The notes: generated by a model not told the origin, from the letters alone. 64,000 nt of DNA from CAYJAZ01 sp964369185 (GCA_964369185.1 CAYJEN010000002.1:1-64000); one strand, 5' to 3'; positions 34,097 through 43,982 are shown, counted from the stretch's first letter. Made by a program: numbers and translations.

Positions 34097-36565
34097 CTAA
34101 TGAGTGACTTCTTGCGTGTTGTTTTGTTTTAACTTTTTATAAAGCGGCATAGCTTTACTTGTTTGAGGAAAAATTTCTTCCTTGGTTGCACAAAGAGCAT
34201 AGTTGAGTACTTCGTCAACATGTTCAACTAAGCGAATATCTAAAGAATCTGTAATTTCTTTAGGTACTTCCTTCAAATCTTTTTCATTTTCTTTTGGTAC
34301 AAGTACGATTTCGATTTGTGAACGTTTTGCCGCAAGTAATTTTTCATGTAATCCACCAATTGGAAGAACTCTGCCACGAAGAGTAATTTCTCCTGTCATT
34401 GCAAGGCTGTTGTTCACAGGAATACCAAGCAAGGCTGAAGCAATACTTGTTGCAATTGTAATACCGGCTGATGGTCCATCTTTAGGTGTTGCGCCTTCAG
34501 GAACGTGTACGTGGATATCAATTTCTTTATAAAAATCATCTGTTAGACCAAACTCGAAAGAGCGTGAACGAAGATAGGAGAAAGCAGCCTGAGCGGATTC
34601 CGTCATAACTTCACCAAGTTGTCCGGTAGTTTTTACGCTACCACTGCCCGGCATAAGAACAGTTTCTATATGGAGGATTTCTCCACCTCTGTCGTTGAAG
34701 GCAAGACCTGTGCATACGCCAACTTTTTCGTTTTCTTCACGAGAACCGAATCTGTACTTTTTGATTCCAAGAGCATTTTCTATGTTCTTTACTGTATAAC
34801 GTATGCTTTTCTTCTTCCCTTCAATAAGTTGAATTGTAGCTTTACGACATAGAGTTGCAAGTTCACGTTCGAGATTACGAACACCGGATTCTCTTGTATA
34901 ATAGCGAATTACTTCAAGAAAAACTTTATCGTCAACCTTGATTTGTTCAGGAGTTAATCCATGTTCTTTAACCTGTTTAGGGAAAAGGAAGTCTTTAGCT
35001 ATGTGAACTTTTTCAATTTCTAAGTAGCTTGGTAGAGTGATAATTTCCATTCTGTCACGTAGTGCAGGCGGAATATTTTGTAAGCTATTAGCAGTGGTTA
35101 TAAAGAAAACTTGAGAAAGGTCATAGTCAACATCAAGGTAGTGATCGCCAAAAGTTGCATTTTGTTCAGGATCTAACACTTCAAGAAGAGCAGCTGATGG
35201 ATCACCTCGAAAATCTGCGGTCATTTTATCAACTTCATCTAAGCAAAACAATGGGTTATTTGAAGCGGCACGTTTAAGTGACATCAAAATTTTACCCGGC
35301 ATTGCTCCTATATAAGTTCTTCTATGACCACGAATTTCTGCTTCATCACGAACGCCGCCGAGAGATAAGCGCACATATTCTCTACCTGTAGCCTCAGCAA
35401 CAGATTTAGCAAGAGATGTTTTACCAACTCCCGGAGGGCCTGCAAAGCATAAAATAGGACCTTTTAATCCTTTTACACCATTTTTCTCAGCCATTTTTTG
35501 AACTGCTAAGTATTCGATAATACGTTCTTTTGGTTTTTCAAGACCAAAATGTTTATCATCTAAAATTTTACGTGCATTTTTTATATCGATTTCTATTTCT
35601 TTTAAGTCATTCCATGGAAGATCTAAAATCCAGTCGATATAGTTTCTGATAATTGTGTATTCACCGGAAGATGAACTTGTTGTGCGTAATTTTTTTAGCT
35701 CTCTCAATGCTTTTTCAAGCACTTCTTCAGGCATATTTTTAGCTTTAATTTTTTCTTCTAGCTCTTTAAATTCAAGCATTGGGTCATCATCGTTACCCAT
35801 TTCTTTTTGAATTGCCTTGATTTGTTCATTGAGATAGTATTCTCTTTGATTGCTTTCCATCTGAGTTTTCACTCGATTCTTGATGGTTTGCTCTAAATCA
35901 AGCAATTCAAGTTCTTCATTTAAATGAGTGAAAGCACTTTCTAATCTTTCAAAAGGATTAAGAATTTCAAGGACTTCTTGTTTTTTTGTGAAATCTAATT
36001 TTAGATGTGGCATAATAGCGTCAGCAAGGCGAGCAGGGTCATTCAGACCTGAAATTGCAGCTTTATGTTCTTGACTAAAACGCTTATTTGCTTTGGAAAA
36101 ATCTTCTATAGATGAATGAGTTGCTTGCACTAGCGCACTCAAATCTTTTTTATCATAGCCGGTGTCTGAAAGAGGGATTGCCTTGATTAAAGGAATAGGT
36201 CCACCGCCAAATGGATCTTTAGGGTCATCGCTTATAGCTTTCCATTTTGCACGGTATACGCCCTCGAAAAGAACTTTAATGCTGCCATCGTTTAGATGAA
36301 GAAGTTGGAGAACTCGGCTAACTACGCCAACTTCATAGAGGTCGGCGGAAGTTGGATTTTCCAAAGATGCATCTTTTTGAGCTACAAGAAATACGTATTT
36401 ATTATAGTCGGATAATGCATTTTCAATCGCTTTTACGGAAGCTTCACGTCCTACGAAAAGCGGAATTATTGCCTTTGGAAACATCACAACTTCACGCAAG
36501 GTCATGAAAGGAAGTTCTGTTGTTGTGAAGTGTTCAATTTTAATTTTCCCTGTGACCATTGTCAT
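34097..36565 (-). CDS. lon: ATP-dependent protease Lon
   Basis: An 822-residue LonA-type protease: an N-terminal substrate domain starting LPFMTLREVVMFP, a helical linker, and an AAA+ module with P-loop GPPGVGKTSLAKS. A C-terminal Ser-Lys protease domain ends it (Ser in KDGPSAGIT, Lys in GGLHEKLLAAKR). The ATG at 36565 has GAGG seven bases upstream; a GTG at 36586 overlaps the clpX stop region and is less likely. It belongs to the tig-clpP-clpX-lon order common in proteobacteria. Confidence 0.96.
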   Translation of the reverse strand: MTMVTGKIKIEHFTTTELPFMTLREVVMFPKAIIPLFVGREASVKAIENALSDYNKYVFLVAQKDASLENPTSADLYEVGVVSRVLQLLHLNDGSIKVLFEGVYRAKWKAISDDPKDPFGGGPIPLIKAIPLSDTGYDKKDLSALVQATHSSIEDFSKANKRFSQEHKAAISGLNDPARLADAIMPHLKLDFTKKQEVLEILNPFERLESAFTHLNEELELLDLEQTIKNRVKTQMESNQREYYLNEQIKAIQKEMGNDDDPMLEFKELEEKIKAKNMPEEVLEKALRELKKLRTTSSSSGEYTIIRNYIDWILDLPWNDLKEIEIDIKNARKILDDKHFGLEKPKERIIEYLAVQKMAEKNGVKGLKGPILCFAGPPGVGKTSLAKSVAEATGREYVRLSLGGVRDEAEIRGHRRTYIGAMPGKILMSLKRAASNNPLFCLDEVDKMTADFRGDPSAALLEVLDPEQNATFGDHYLDVDYDLSQVFFITTANSLQNIPPALRDRMEIITLPSYLEIEKVHIAKDFLFPKQVKEHGLTPEQIKVDDKVFLEVIRYYTRESGVRNLERELATLCRKATIQLIEGKKKSIRYTVKNIENALGIKKYRFGSREENEKVGVCTGLAFNDRGGEILHIETVLMPGSGSVKTTGQLGEVMTESAQAAFSYLRSRSFEFGLTDDFYKEIDIHVHVPEGATPKDGPSAGITIATSIASALLGIPVNNSLAMTGEITLRGRVLPIGGLHEKLLAAKRSQIEIVLVPKENEKDLKEVPKEITDSLDIRLVEHVDEVLNYALCATKEEIFPQTSKAMPLYKKLKQNNTQEVTH

Positions 36566-36578
36566 TACCTCACCTCTA

Positions 36579-37844
36579 CTATTCACCTTCTGGGTGTTTT
36601 ATATAAAGCGGTTCTTTCCCTTGTAAGACTTCTTCAGTTATTACAACGGTTTTTAAGTTTTGAATTGATGGTAAATCGTACATAATATCAAGCATGATTA
36701 TCTCTAATACGTTACGAAGACCACGTGCGCCTGTTTTACGTTCAATTGCTTCTTGAGCAACTGCACTTAATGCATTTTGTTCAAATTCTAGCTCAACACC
36801 GTCTAGAGCAAATAGCTTTTGGTATTGACGAATAAGTGCATTTTTAGGCTCTTTTAGAATGCGGATAAGATCATCTTCTTCAAGTTCATCTACATTTGTT
36901 ATAACAGGAATACGACCAATAAATTCAGGGATTAATCCAAATTGTACAAGGTCTTGTGGATGTAGATTTGAAAGAAGTTCACTCATACTCATTTCTTTTT
37001 TAGTAGAAATTTTCGCACCAAAGCCCATTCCCGAACCTCTTGTACGTTGTTCTACCATCTTTTCAAGCCCAACGAATGCACCGCCGACGATGAAAAGAAT
37101 ATTTGATGTATCTAGGCGTAAAAACTCTTGTTGTGGATGTTTTCTTCCGCCTTTAGGTGGAACGTTTGCAAGTGTGCCTTCGATAATTTTCAAAAGTGCT
37201 TGCTGAACGCCTTCACCTGATACGTCACGAGTAAGTGATGCTGATTCGCTTTTACGAGAAATTTTATCAATTTCATCTATATAGATAATTCCACGTGAGG
37301 CTTTTTCTATATCGTACTCAGCATTTTGGAGGAGTTGAACAAGGATGTTTTCAACATCTTCGCCAACATAACCTGCTTCTGTAAGAGTTGTTGCGTCTGC
37401 GATTGCAAACGGAACATTCAGAACGCGCGCAAGTGTGCGTGCAAGCAAGGTTTTACCTGAACCGGAAGGACCTACAAGAAGAACGTTACTTTTTTCAAGT
37501 TCAACACTTTGCAATTCATCACCTTCGAGCTTTTGTTGCATTTCTGCAAATACTCTTTTGTAGTGATTGTGCACTGCTACTGAAAGAATTTTCTTAGCTT
37601 TGTGTTGACCGATTACGTACTCATCAAGCTTTGCTTTAATTTCATGCGGAGTTAGTAAAGCTTGGTTCTCCGGACTGCTTAGCTCTTGGTGAACTTCTTC
37701 ATCCGCAATAAGAGCATGGCAATTTTGTACGCAAACATCGCATATAGCTATATCGCCATGAGTGATGAAATGTTTAGCTTGAAATTCATTTTTTCCGCAA
37801 AATGAACATTCTCTTGGAGTATTATCTTGTGAGTTGTTTGACAT
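36579..37844 (-). CDS. clpX: ClpXP ATPase subunit ClpX
   Basis: A 421-residue AAA+ unfoldase. The N-terminal zinc domain has Cys13, Cys16, Cys35 and Cys38. The P-loop GPSGSGKT and the Walker B IIYIDEIDKI are intact, and the RGLR sensor 2 segment is near the C-terminus. It feeds substrates to ClpP. Its start codon abuts the clpP stop (the two share one base), suggesting translational coupling. Confidence 0.96.
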   Translation of the reverse strand: MSNNSQDNTPRECSFCGKNEFQAKHFITHGDIAICDVCVQNCHALIADEEVHQELSSPENQALLTPHEIKAKLDEYVIGQHKAKKILSVAVHNHYKRVFAEMQQKLEGDELQSVELEKSNVLLVGPSGSGKTLLARTLARVLNVPFAIADATTLTEAGYVGEDVENILVQLLQNAEYDIEKASRGIIYIDEIDKISRKSESASLTRDVSGEGVQQALLKIIEGTLANVPPKGGRKHPQQEFLRLDTSNILFIVGGAFVGLEKMVEQRTRGSGMGFGAKISTKKEMSMSELLSNLHPQDLVQFGLIPEFIGRIPVITNVDELEEDDLIRILKEPKNALIRQYQKLFALDGVELEFEQNALSAVAQEAIERKTGARGLRNVLEIIMLDIMYDLPSIQNLKTVVITEEVLQGKEPLYIKHPEGE

Positions 37845-38446
37845 TAATTTGCCTTTAATTCTTCACGCGAAGTTAGAATTTTATCAATAATACCGTATTT
37901 AAGAGCTTCTTCAGCTGTCATGAAGTTATCTCTTTCGGTATCTTGAGTGATTTTTTTAATTGTTTGATTTGTATTTTTTGCCAAAATTTCGTTAAGCATT
38001 GTTTTTGTACGCAAGCTTTCCTTCAAATGGATATCCATATCAGTCACTTGACCTCTATAGCCGCCTGAAGGTTGGTGAATCATAATTTGTGCGTGTGGAA
38101 GCGCAAAACGCATTCCGGGTTCACCACCTGCGAGTAAAAACGCACCCATACTTGCAGCTCTGCCCATACACATTGTTGAAACAGGTGCTGAGATAAATTG
38201 CATAGTATCATAGATGGCCATGCCGCTTGTTACCGAACCGCCGGGAGAGTTGATATAAAAATGTATTTCCTTTTCAGGATCTTGTGACTCTAAAAAGAGT
38301 AATTGAGCGCAGATGAGTGCTGCTGAGGCATCGTCAACTTCTGTATTGAGAAGGATAATGCGATCTTTTAGCAGGCGTGAAAATATATCATATCCACGTT
38401 CACCACGTCCGGTTTGTTCTACTACCATAGGTATATTGTAGCTCAT
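37844..38446 (-). CDS. clpP: ClpP protease subunit
   Basis: A 200-residue serine peptidase. The triad Ser99 (in GRAASMGA), His124 (in IHQPSGG) and Asp173 is complete, and no long propeptide is seen. Together with ClpX it forms the main cytoplasmic degradation machine. tig lies 98 bases upstream, separated by a terminator-like hairpin. Confidence 0.96.
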   Translation of the reverse strand: MSYNIPMVVEQTGRGERGYDIFSRLLKDRIILLNTEVDDASAALICAQLLFLESQDPEKEIHFYINSPGGSVTSGMAIYDTMQFISAPVSTMCMGRAASMGAFLLAGGEPGMRFALPHAQIMIHQPSGGYRGQVTDMDIHLKESLRTKTMLNEILAKNTNQTIKKITQDTERDNFMTAEEALKYGIIDKILTSREELKAN

Positions 38447-38490
38447 GCAGTAGTCCTTTTTTAATTGTTATTGAGAATATCTACTTAAAA

Positions 38491-38520
38491 TGCTCTTAAT
38501 ACCCAAGGGCATTAAGAGCA
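38491..38520. terminator. Hairpin between tig and clpP
   Basis: Perfect arms TGCTCTTAAT and ATTAAGAGCA with a ten-base loop; on the minus strand TTTT follows. It probably limits read-through from tig so that clpP-clpX-lon can have its own promoter. Confidence 0.75.
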
Positions 38521-38544
38521 ATTATAGATTTTTATAATGATTTC

Positions 38545-39897
38545 TTATGCTGATGGGTTTTCTTCTGTAACTTTAACAGGATTACCGTCTTTATCTACAG
38601 GTTTTTTAGTTGCTGCAGCGTACATGTGTTCAAGAGCTTTAGCAGCAAGAAGTCTTTCATTGATATCGTTGATTCCGCCAGTTTGGTATAATCTTTCGAT
38701 AACAACTTTAGGATCTTGCCCGCTTTCTTGAGCAGCACGTAAGATGTAATCTTGAACTTCTTTTTCAGAGATAAGAATTTTTTCATTAAATGCAAGTGCC
38801 ATTAAGAAAGCTTGTGCTTTTGCTTGTTTTCTTGCTTCTGTATCAGCGTCATCTTCCATACGTTTTAAAGCTTCAAGCATTTCACCAGGTTCTTGGCCTT
38901 GTTGTTGTAAGAAGTTACGAGCTTCCATTAAGTATTCACTTTTATGAGCTTGAATTAAACTTGGTGGAACTTCAAAATCGAGAGCGTCAACTACTTGATC
39001 TAACAATTTATTTTGTGTTTCAGTTTTGATTTTTTGTTTGTTTTGATTCATGATATTTTCAGACATGAAAATATTGAATTTTTCTAAATCTTCAAAACCA
39101 AATTTTTTCACAAATTCTTCATCAATTTCAGGAAGTTCTTCAGTTGAAATGGAGTGAAGTTTTACACGCATATCAATTTCAAGACCACGGAAAGTTGGAT
39201 CTGGGTAAGTATCAACTACTTTGATTTTACCGGTGCTTTCTTCGCCTGCTTTAAGTGTACGAACGATTTTTTCAATGTCGCCGGATACAGGGTCAGCTTC
39301 AGGTTTTAGTTGGATATGAATGTTTTCACCTTTCATTCCAGGAACAAGTTTACCTTCAAAAGTTCCTTCAACATCAACGATACATACATCATAATCAACA
39401 GGGGTTCTTTCTTCTGTTACGGGTGTGAGTTGAGCTGATGTTTGACGTAAACGGCGTGAGAATGAGTTTAATTCTTCTTCTGTTACTTCTGCTTGAACTT
39501 CATCAACGCTGAGTTCTGAAAGTGTAGGAAGTGCAATCTCAGGTAAAACTTCAAAACTTACTGCAAAAGAATAAGCAGCATCACGTTTTACAACTGTGTT
39601 TTCATTACCTTCAATTTCTTCCATTTTAATGCGTGAAATTGGGGTGATAGCTGCATCACTAAGAATTGATTGGATGTTACTGTTAATAAGCGCATCACTA
39701 GCACGCTGTTGAACTTCTTGAGGGAATTTGCCTTCAATAACTTTTGCAGGTACTTTACCTTTTCTGAAACCATCAATAGTAAGATCTTTGCCTACTTCTT
39801 TAATAGCAGCATTGATATATTGGTTTACGTCAGCCGGTTCAAAGTTGACGATTAATTTTCTTGTTACTGTTGTTGGGCTTTCAATGATATGTTGCAT
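38545..39897 (-). CDS. tig: Trigger factor
   Basis: A 450-residue ribosome-bound chaperone and peptidyl-prolyl isomerase. The N-terminal ribosome-binding signature reads GFRKGKVPAKVIE (the GFRxGxxP motif), the FKBP-like domain spans about 155-245, and the helical C-terminal domain follows. A Lys-rich tail ends it. It is the first gene of the tig-clpP-clpX-lon run. The 39898-40449 stretch upstream contains inverted hairpin repeats, described separately. Confidence 0.95.
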   Translation of the reverse strand: MQHIIESPTTVTRKLIVNFEPADVNQYINAAIKEVGKDLTIDGFRKGKVPAKVIEGKFPQEVQQRASDALINSNIQSILSDAAITPISRIKMEEIEGNENTVVKRDAAYSFAVSFEVLPEIALPTLSELSVDEVQAEVTEEELNSFSRRLRQTSAQLTPVTEERTPVDYDVCIVDVEGTFEGKLVPGMKGENIHIQLKPEADPVSGDIEKIVRTLKAGEESTGKIKVVDTYPDPTFRGLEIDMRVKLHSISTEELPEIDEEFVKKFGFEDLEKFNIFMSENIMNQNKQKIKTETQNKLLDQVVDALDFEVPPSLIQAHKSEYLMEARNFLQQQGQEPGEMLEALKRMEDDADTEARKQAKAQAFLMALAFNEKILISEKEVQDYILRAAQESGQDPKVVIERLYQTGGINDINERLLAAKALEHMYAAATKKPVDKDGNPVKVTEENPSA

Positions 39898-40037
39898 ATT
39901 ATCTTCCTTAAAAATTTTTCTAAATACCTAATGTCTATAGATAATGGATAGAATTTATCACTATAACCAAATCCTTTTAACACACACTCTCACACTTGGC
40001 AAGCAAATTTTTTTGAGTTATATTTTTTTATTGCTGG

Positions 40038-40124
40038 GGGAAAGGGAAAACCAAAACTTTTATAAAAGTTTAGGTTTTCCCTTTCCCTCAGACCCCCTAT
40101 CCCTTTCCTTAAAAAATTTTTAAT
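40038..40124 (+). repeat. Hairpin repeat (family 2), forward copy between tig and parA
   Basis: Fifteen-base arms (40038-40052 and 40073-40087, GGGAAAGGGAAAACC and its complement) form a strong hairpin whose loop is itself partly palindromic (CTTTTATAAAAG). It is followed by CCCTTTCCTTAAAAAATTTT. It is not behind any gene reading into it, so it is not an ordinary terminator. The same hairpin plus tail recurs at 40285-40361 (inverted) and, diverged, at 51377-51480. Confidence 0.6.
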
Positions 40125-40284
40125 TTCACCACTCAAAATTTTGTGAGTAATTATAGTTCTGAGTGGCGGTGAGTTTGTGTTTACTTTCTTTTTGCATAAA
40201 GAGGAAAATATATTTTAAAATAAGTCTGAAATGATTTCTCTTATTAATGTTAAATATATACAGGTGAAAATTTATATAAACCCT

Positions 40285-40361
40285 TACTGTTTTTTTAAGG
40301 AAAGGGGGAGTTTGAGGGGGAAAACCTAGTTTTTATCAAAAAAAACGTGGTTTTCCCCCTC
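40285..40361 (-). repeat. Hairpin repeat (family 2), inverted copy upstream of parA
   Basis: Arms GAGGGGGAAAACC (40314-40326) and GGTTTTCCCCCTC (40349-40361) with a 22-base loop; on the minus strand it is followed by CCCCCTTTCCTTAAAAAAAC. It faces the forward copy at 40038, enclosing about 160 bases that hold further weak inverted repeats (CACTCA with TGAGTG). It ends 89 bases before parA. Confidence 0.6.
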
Positions 40362-40449
40362 AATAAATAAAATAATGAAACTAAATCCAGACTTGCAATT
40401 TATTGAAAGCTTGTATATATTGCGATTTATATTGAATGTGGAGGCGAAT

Positions 40450-41226
40450 ATGTCGAGGATAATAGCGGTAGCAAACCAAAAGGGCGGAGTCGGGAAGACG
40501 ACTACGGCTGTTAATCTATCTTCTTCGCTGGCAATAATGGAGAACAGAGTTCTATTGATAGACTGTGATCCGCAGGCGAACTCTACATCAGCATTAGGGT
40601 ATGAGCAAGAAAAATTGGAGAAAAATCTTTATACATCATTTTTTAATTTTGATGAATTAGATGAGGCTCTTCTACAAACACCAACTCCTTACCTTAAACT
40701 ACTTCCATCTTCTACGGATTTAGTGGGAATTGAAATTGAACTTGTGGATAAAATGGCGCGCGAATTTTACTTGAGTGAACTTCTCGACACTGTAAAGCAT
40801 CAATATGATTTTATAATTTTAGATTGTCCTCCATCATTAGGTCTTATAACTCTTAACTGCCTTTGTGCTGCTAAAGAATTACTTATTCCTTTGCAATGTG
40901 AATTTTTTGCTTTGGAAGGTATTGTAAAGCTTATGCAAACGTATGAGCTTGTAAAGAAAAGACTAAATCCTGAACTTGCACTTTTAGGAATAGTTCTAAC
41001 AATGTATGATTCAAGAAATAAACTTTCAAGACAGGTGAAAGCTGAAGTGGAAAAGTGCTTTCCAAATCACCTATTTAAAACAATAATTCCACGAAATGTA
41101 AGATTGAGTGAAGCACCAAGTCATGGTAAATCAATTTTACATTATGATATAAAATCTAAGGGTGCAGAAGCGTACTTAGAGTTCTCAAAAGAAGTTGTTA
41201 TGAAAAAAAATGCAGGAAAAATATAA
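40450..41226 (+). CDS. parA: Chromosome partitioning ATPase ParA (Soj)
   Basis: A 258-residue deviant-Walker ATPase with P-loop QKGGVGKTT (residues 10-18), DCDPQANST and DCPPSLG. It works with ParB-parS to segregate chromosome origins. The frame extends 25 codons upstream, but GGAGG stands seven bases before the ATG at 40450, where the conserved fold begins. It is the first gene of a three-gene unit. Confidence 0.94.
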   Translation: MSRIIAVANQKGGVGKTTTAVNLSSSLAIMENRVLLIDCDPQANSTSALGYEQEKLEKNLYTSFFNFDELDEALLQTPTPYLKLLPSSTDLVGIEIELVDKMAREFYLSELLDTVKHQYDFIILDCPPSLGLITLNCLCAAKELLIPLQCEFFALEGIVKLMQTYELVKKRLNPELALLGIVLTMYDSRNKLSRQVKAEVEKCFPNHLFKTIIPRNVRLSEAPSHGKSILHYDIKSKGAEAYLEFSKEVVMKKNAGKI

Positions 41227-41227
41227 T

Positions 41228-42244
41228 ATGTCGGGTGTAAATTCAGGTTCAAAACAAGGTTTAGGTAGAGGTTTAGGCGCACTTTTAGGGGAAAGAGTAG
41301 AAGAAAAACGTCCCGATGATGCTTTAAAAGAACTTTCACTTCATGAAATTGTGCCTTGTGCATCTCAGCCACGTAAATATTTTAGTGAAGAACAGCTTAA
41401 AGAATTAGCTGCTTCAATACAAGAAAAAGGAATAGTTCAACCTTTAGTTGTAAGACCAATGCGTGATGGTAGATACGAAATTGTTGCCGGTGAACGTAGA
41501 TGGCGTGCTGCAAAAATGCTTAGTCTTGAAACTGTGCCTGCCGTTGTGCGTACCTACACCGACGCGGATGCTATGACAATTGCTCTTATTGAAAATATCC
41601 AACGTGAAAACCTCAATCCTATGGAAGAGGCAGAAGCATTCTCCCTTTTAAAAGAGAAATTTAAACTTTCACAAGAAGAGCTTGCAAAGAGTCTTGGAAA
41701 AAGTCGCTCAGGTTTAGCTAACTCTTTACGCTTACTAAATCTGCCAAAAGAAATGAGAGATTTAATTTTTGAAACAAAACTTTCAGCGGCTCATGGTAGA
41801 ACTTTACTTGCTTTGCATAATCAAGAATTGCAAACTGAACTTGCAGGTCGCATTATCAATAATAATCTAAGCGTGCGTGATGCGGAAAATATTGTCGAGT
41901 ATGCAAACGCTTATCATAAGTTGCCGGAATTACCGGAGATAGCAGAGCATACAAAAAATGATGAAAAAGAAGAGCTTGCTCAAGAAAATGCTGATAAAAA
42001 ACCGACTCCACGCAGAAGGTTAGCAGAAAAATCTCAAGTATTCAAAAGTCTTCAAAAACATTTGCGTGATCAAATTCATCGTGGAACAACGATTTCAGGT
42101 ACTCTTGAAAACGGAAAGATAGTTCTTCCATTTTCAGGGCAAGCAGAGTTAGAACACCTTTTACATTTGCTTTCACTCGCTCCTGAACTTTTCAATCTTG
42201 ATACTGAAATAAATGATTCAACTGATGCCGGGGAAACTATATAA
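41228..42244 (+). CDS. parB: Chromosome partitioning protein ParB (Spo0J)
   Basis: A 338-residue protein. The N-terminal LGRGLGALLGE is the ParA-interacting peptide, GERRWRAAK is the CTP-binding/clamp motif (GERRxRA), and a helix-turn-helix (LSQEELAKSLGKSRSGLANS) binds parS. A C-terminal dimer domain ends the protein. The start at 41228 lies one base after parA's stop. No convincing parS site was found in the window. Confidence 0.93.
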   Translation: MSGVNSGSKQGLGRGLGALLGERVEEKRPDDALKELSLHEIVPCASQPRKYFSEEQLKELAASIQEKGIVQPLVVRPMRDGRYEIVAGERRWRAAKMLSLETVPAVVRTYTDADAMTIALIENIQRENLNPMEEAEAFSLLKEKFKLSQEELAKSLGKSRSGLANSLRLLNLPKEMRDLIFETKLSAAHGRTLLALHNQELQTELAGRIINNNLSVRDAENIVEYANAYHKLPELPEIAEHTKNDEKEELAQENADKKPTPRRRLAEKSQVFKSLQKHLRDQIHRGTTISGTLENGKIVLPFSGQAELEHLLHLLSLAPELFNLDTEINDSTDAGETI

Positions 42245-43660
42245 ATGTTACTTTCCCGTATTTGTTTGTTTCTTAGTCTTTTTGTATGCCCTCTAGTTGC
42301 TTATGCTGACATACCACTAGATGAAAGTTTAGAAAATACTTTAGCTGAATCATTAGATGTACCTACCACAAATTATGCACCTGTCTATACGCTCACAGAT
42401 GAACGTAAAATCAATAATTATGATTTTACACTCTATGAACGTGGAACCGATGAAGGACTTAAAATTTTTATTTTAGGCGGTATTCAAGGGGATGAACCGG
42501 GTGGATTTAATGCGGCATCACTTCTAACTACGCATTATACTTTTGAAAATGCAAAGGTTTATATAGTACCTAACTTGAACTTTGAGAGTATTGTTAAAAG
42601 AGCAAGACAAGTATCCGGCGATATGAATAGAAAATTTGCCGACCTTTCAACAAAAGATCCGCAGTATGATGAAGTAAAACGTTTACAAAGTCTTATATTG
42701 GAAGCTAAGCCGGACATTATTATAAATCTCCATGATGGTTCAGGTTTTTATAGAAAAAAGTATATTTCTAAACTGAGAAATCCAAATAGGTGGGGGCAGA
42801 CTTGCATCATCGATCAAGCAGAGATTGACTCTCCTTACGGTAATCTAGAAGAAGTAGCAACAGAACTTACGCAGTTAGCTAACACAACAATTAGTCACGA
42901 AGACAACTACTTTGAAGTACGTAATACGCATACCGACAAAGGTAATGCCGAAATGGAAAAAACACTTACTTGGTTCGGTGTCAGAAATAATATTGCTTCT
43001 TATGGATTTGAAGTAAGTAAAGAATTTAATACGGTTAATCGTGTTCTTTATCACCTCACTCAACTAGAAGCCTTTTTTGATGTTTACGGCATTAATTATG
43101 ATAGAAATTTTACGCTGACTCCCGATGACGTTGAAAAAGCTTTGAAATGTCAGGTGATTGTAAAAATGGCAGATGGCAGAGTTTCTCTTCCACTGCAGGA
43201 TATGAAAAATAATCAAATGGGTTATATTCCACTTCCAAAAAACTTTACAACAGTTGCGCCTCTACCAATTATAATACCAATTAAGAAAGATAATCTCGTA
43301 ACAATGCATTACGGAAATAATATAATGACTAAATTCCGTACGCAAGTTTATGAATTTTCAGATGAAAATCCTGAATTTGATGTTCTAATAGATGGTATAG
43401 AGTCTAAAGCTAAAGTTGGCGATCTTGTGAAAGTTGAAAGTTCATTTCTACTGGAACATCTTAGCGGATACAGAATAAATGCGATTGGAGCAAAAAAAGA
43501 AATTCTTCAAGGCGAGATTAAAACCGAAGCAGGTGTAAAACTTACTAAAAATGATTTTGATTCACGTTACGCTTTAGATAAATCTAATACTATTTTTCGA
43601 GTTGAGGTTTATTATAAAAAAGAATTTGTGGGTATGTTATTAGTAGAATTTACAAAATAA
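42245..43660 (+). CDS. Csd4/Pgp1-like (M14/M99-type) zinc carboxypeptidase, secreted
   Basis: A 471-residue exported protein with a signal peptide (1-21, ending AYA). The metal motif reads GGIQGDEPGG, giving Gln81 and Glu84 where most M14 peptidases have His and Glu, with His163 (in NLHDGSG) as third ligand. Glu256 in GFEVSKE is the likely catalytic base. A Gln zinc ligand is the hallmark of Csd4 of Helicobacter, and Pgp1 of Campylobacter is related; both trim peptidoglycan tripeptides to dipeptides and set helical cell shape. C-terminal residues 290-470 form beta-rich domains, as in Csd4. It begins directly at the parB stop, so it is translated from the parAB transcript. Assignment rests on motif and architecture. 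Confidence 0.8.
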   Translation: MLLSRICLFLSLFVCPLVAYADIPLDESLENTLAESLDVPTTNYAPVYTLTDERKINNYDFTLYERGTDEGLKIFILGGIQGDEPGGFNAASLLTTHYTFENAKVYIVPNLNFESIVKRARQVSGDMNRKFADLSTKDPQYDEVKRLQSLILEAKPDIIINLHDGSGFYRKKYISKLRNPNRWGQTCIIDQAEIDSPYGNLEEVATELTQLANTTISHEDNYFEVRNTHTDKGNAEMEKTLTWFGVRNNIASYGFEVSKEFNTVNRVLYHLTQLEAFFDVYGINYDRNFTLTPDDVEKALKCQVIVKMADGRVSLPLQDMKNNQMGYIPLPKNFTTVAPLPIIIPIKKDNLVTMHYGNNIMTKFRTQVYEFSDENPEFDVLIDGIESKAKVGDLVKVESSFLLEHLSGYRINAIGAKKEILQGEIKTEAGVKLTKNDFDSRYALDKSNTIFRVEVYYKKEFVGMLLVEFTK

Positions 43661-43686
43661 AAATTTCCATAACTTAATTTACAGGA

Positions 43687-43720
43687 ACGAAACTCAATTT
43701 ATATTCATACTGAGTTTCGT
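43687..43720 (+). terminator. Terminator of the parA-parB-carboxypeptidase unit
   Basis: Arms ACGAAACTCA and TGAGTTTCGT with a 14-base loop, followed by TTTTATTTTT. The rest of 43721-43982 is AT-rich; it holds one small hairpin GTCTAG-AAG-CTAGAC at 43891-43905 and a GAGGAG ribosome-binding site. Confidence 0.88.
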
Positions 43721-43982
43721 TTTTATTTTTAAATTTAATTTAAGTGAAATAATGAACTTATAATAAGTTTAGTATTTTACTTTTTTTTGAATTATAAATC
43801 AAAAAAAAATAAACAATTATGCTAATTTGCTACTTGAAATTTGCTTTTATTTATGCTACAAACAAGCAATTATTTTAACCCTCTAACTTTGTCTAGAAGC
43901 TAGACGCAAGGAAGTGACCTATTGATTAAGGTTTATACCTTTTATATCATGAAATTATGATTTGCAATTTTGAGGAGAATTT

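Noticed and set aside
39898..40449. Possible replication origin beside parAB
   Set aside because: No DnaA boxes (TTATCCACA) or AT-rich repeats of origin type seen, and no dnaA, gidA or rpmH gene nearby.
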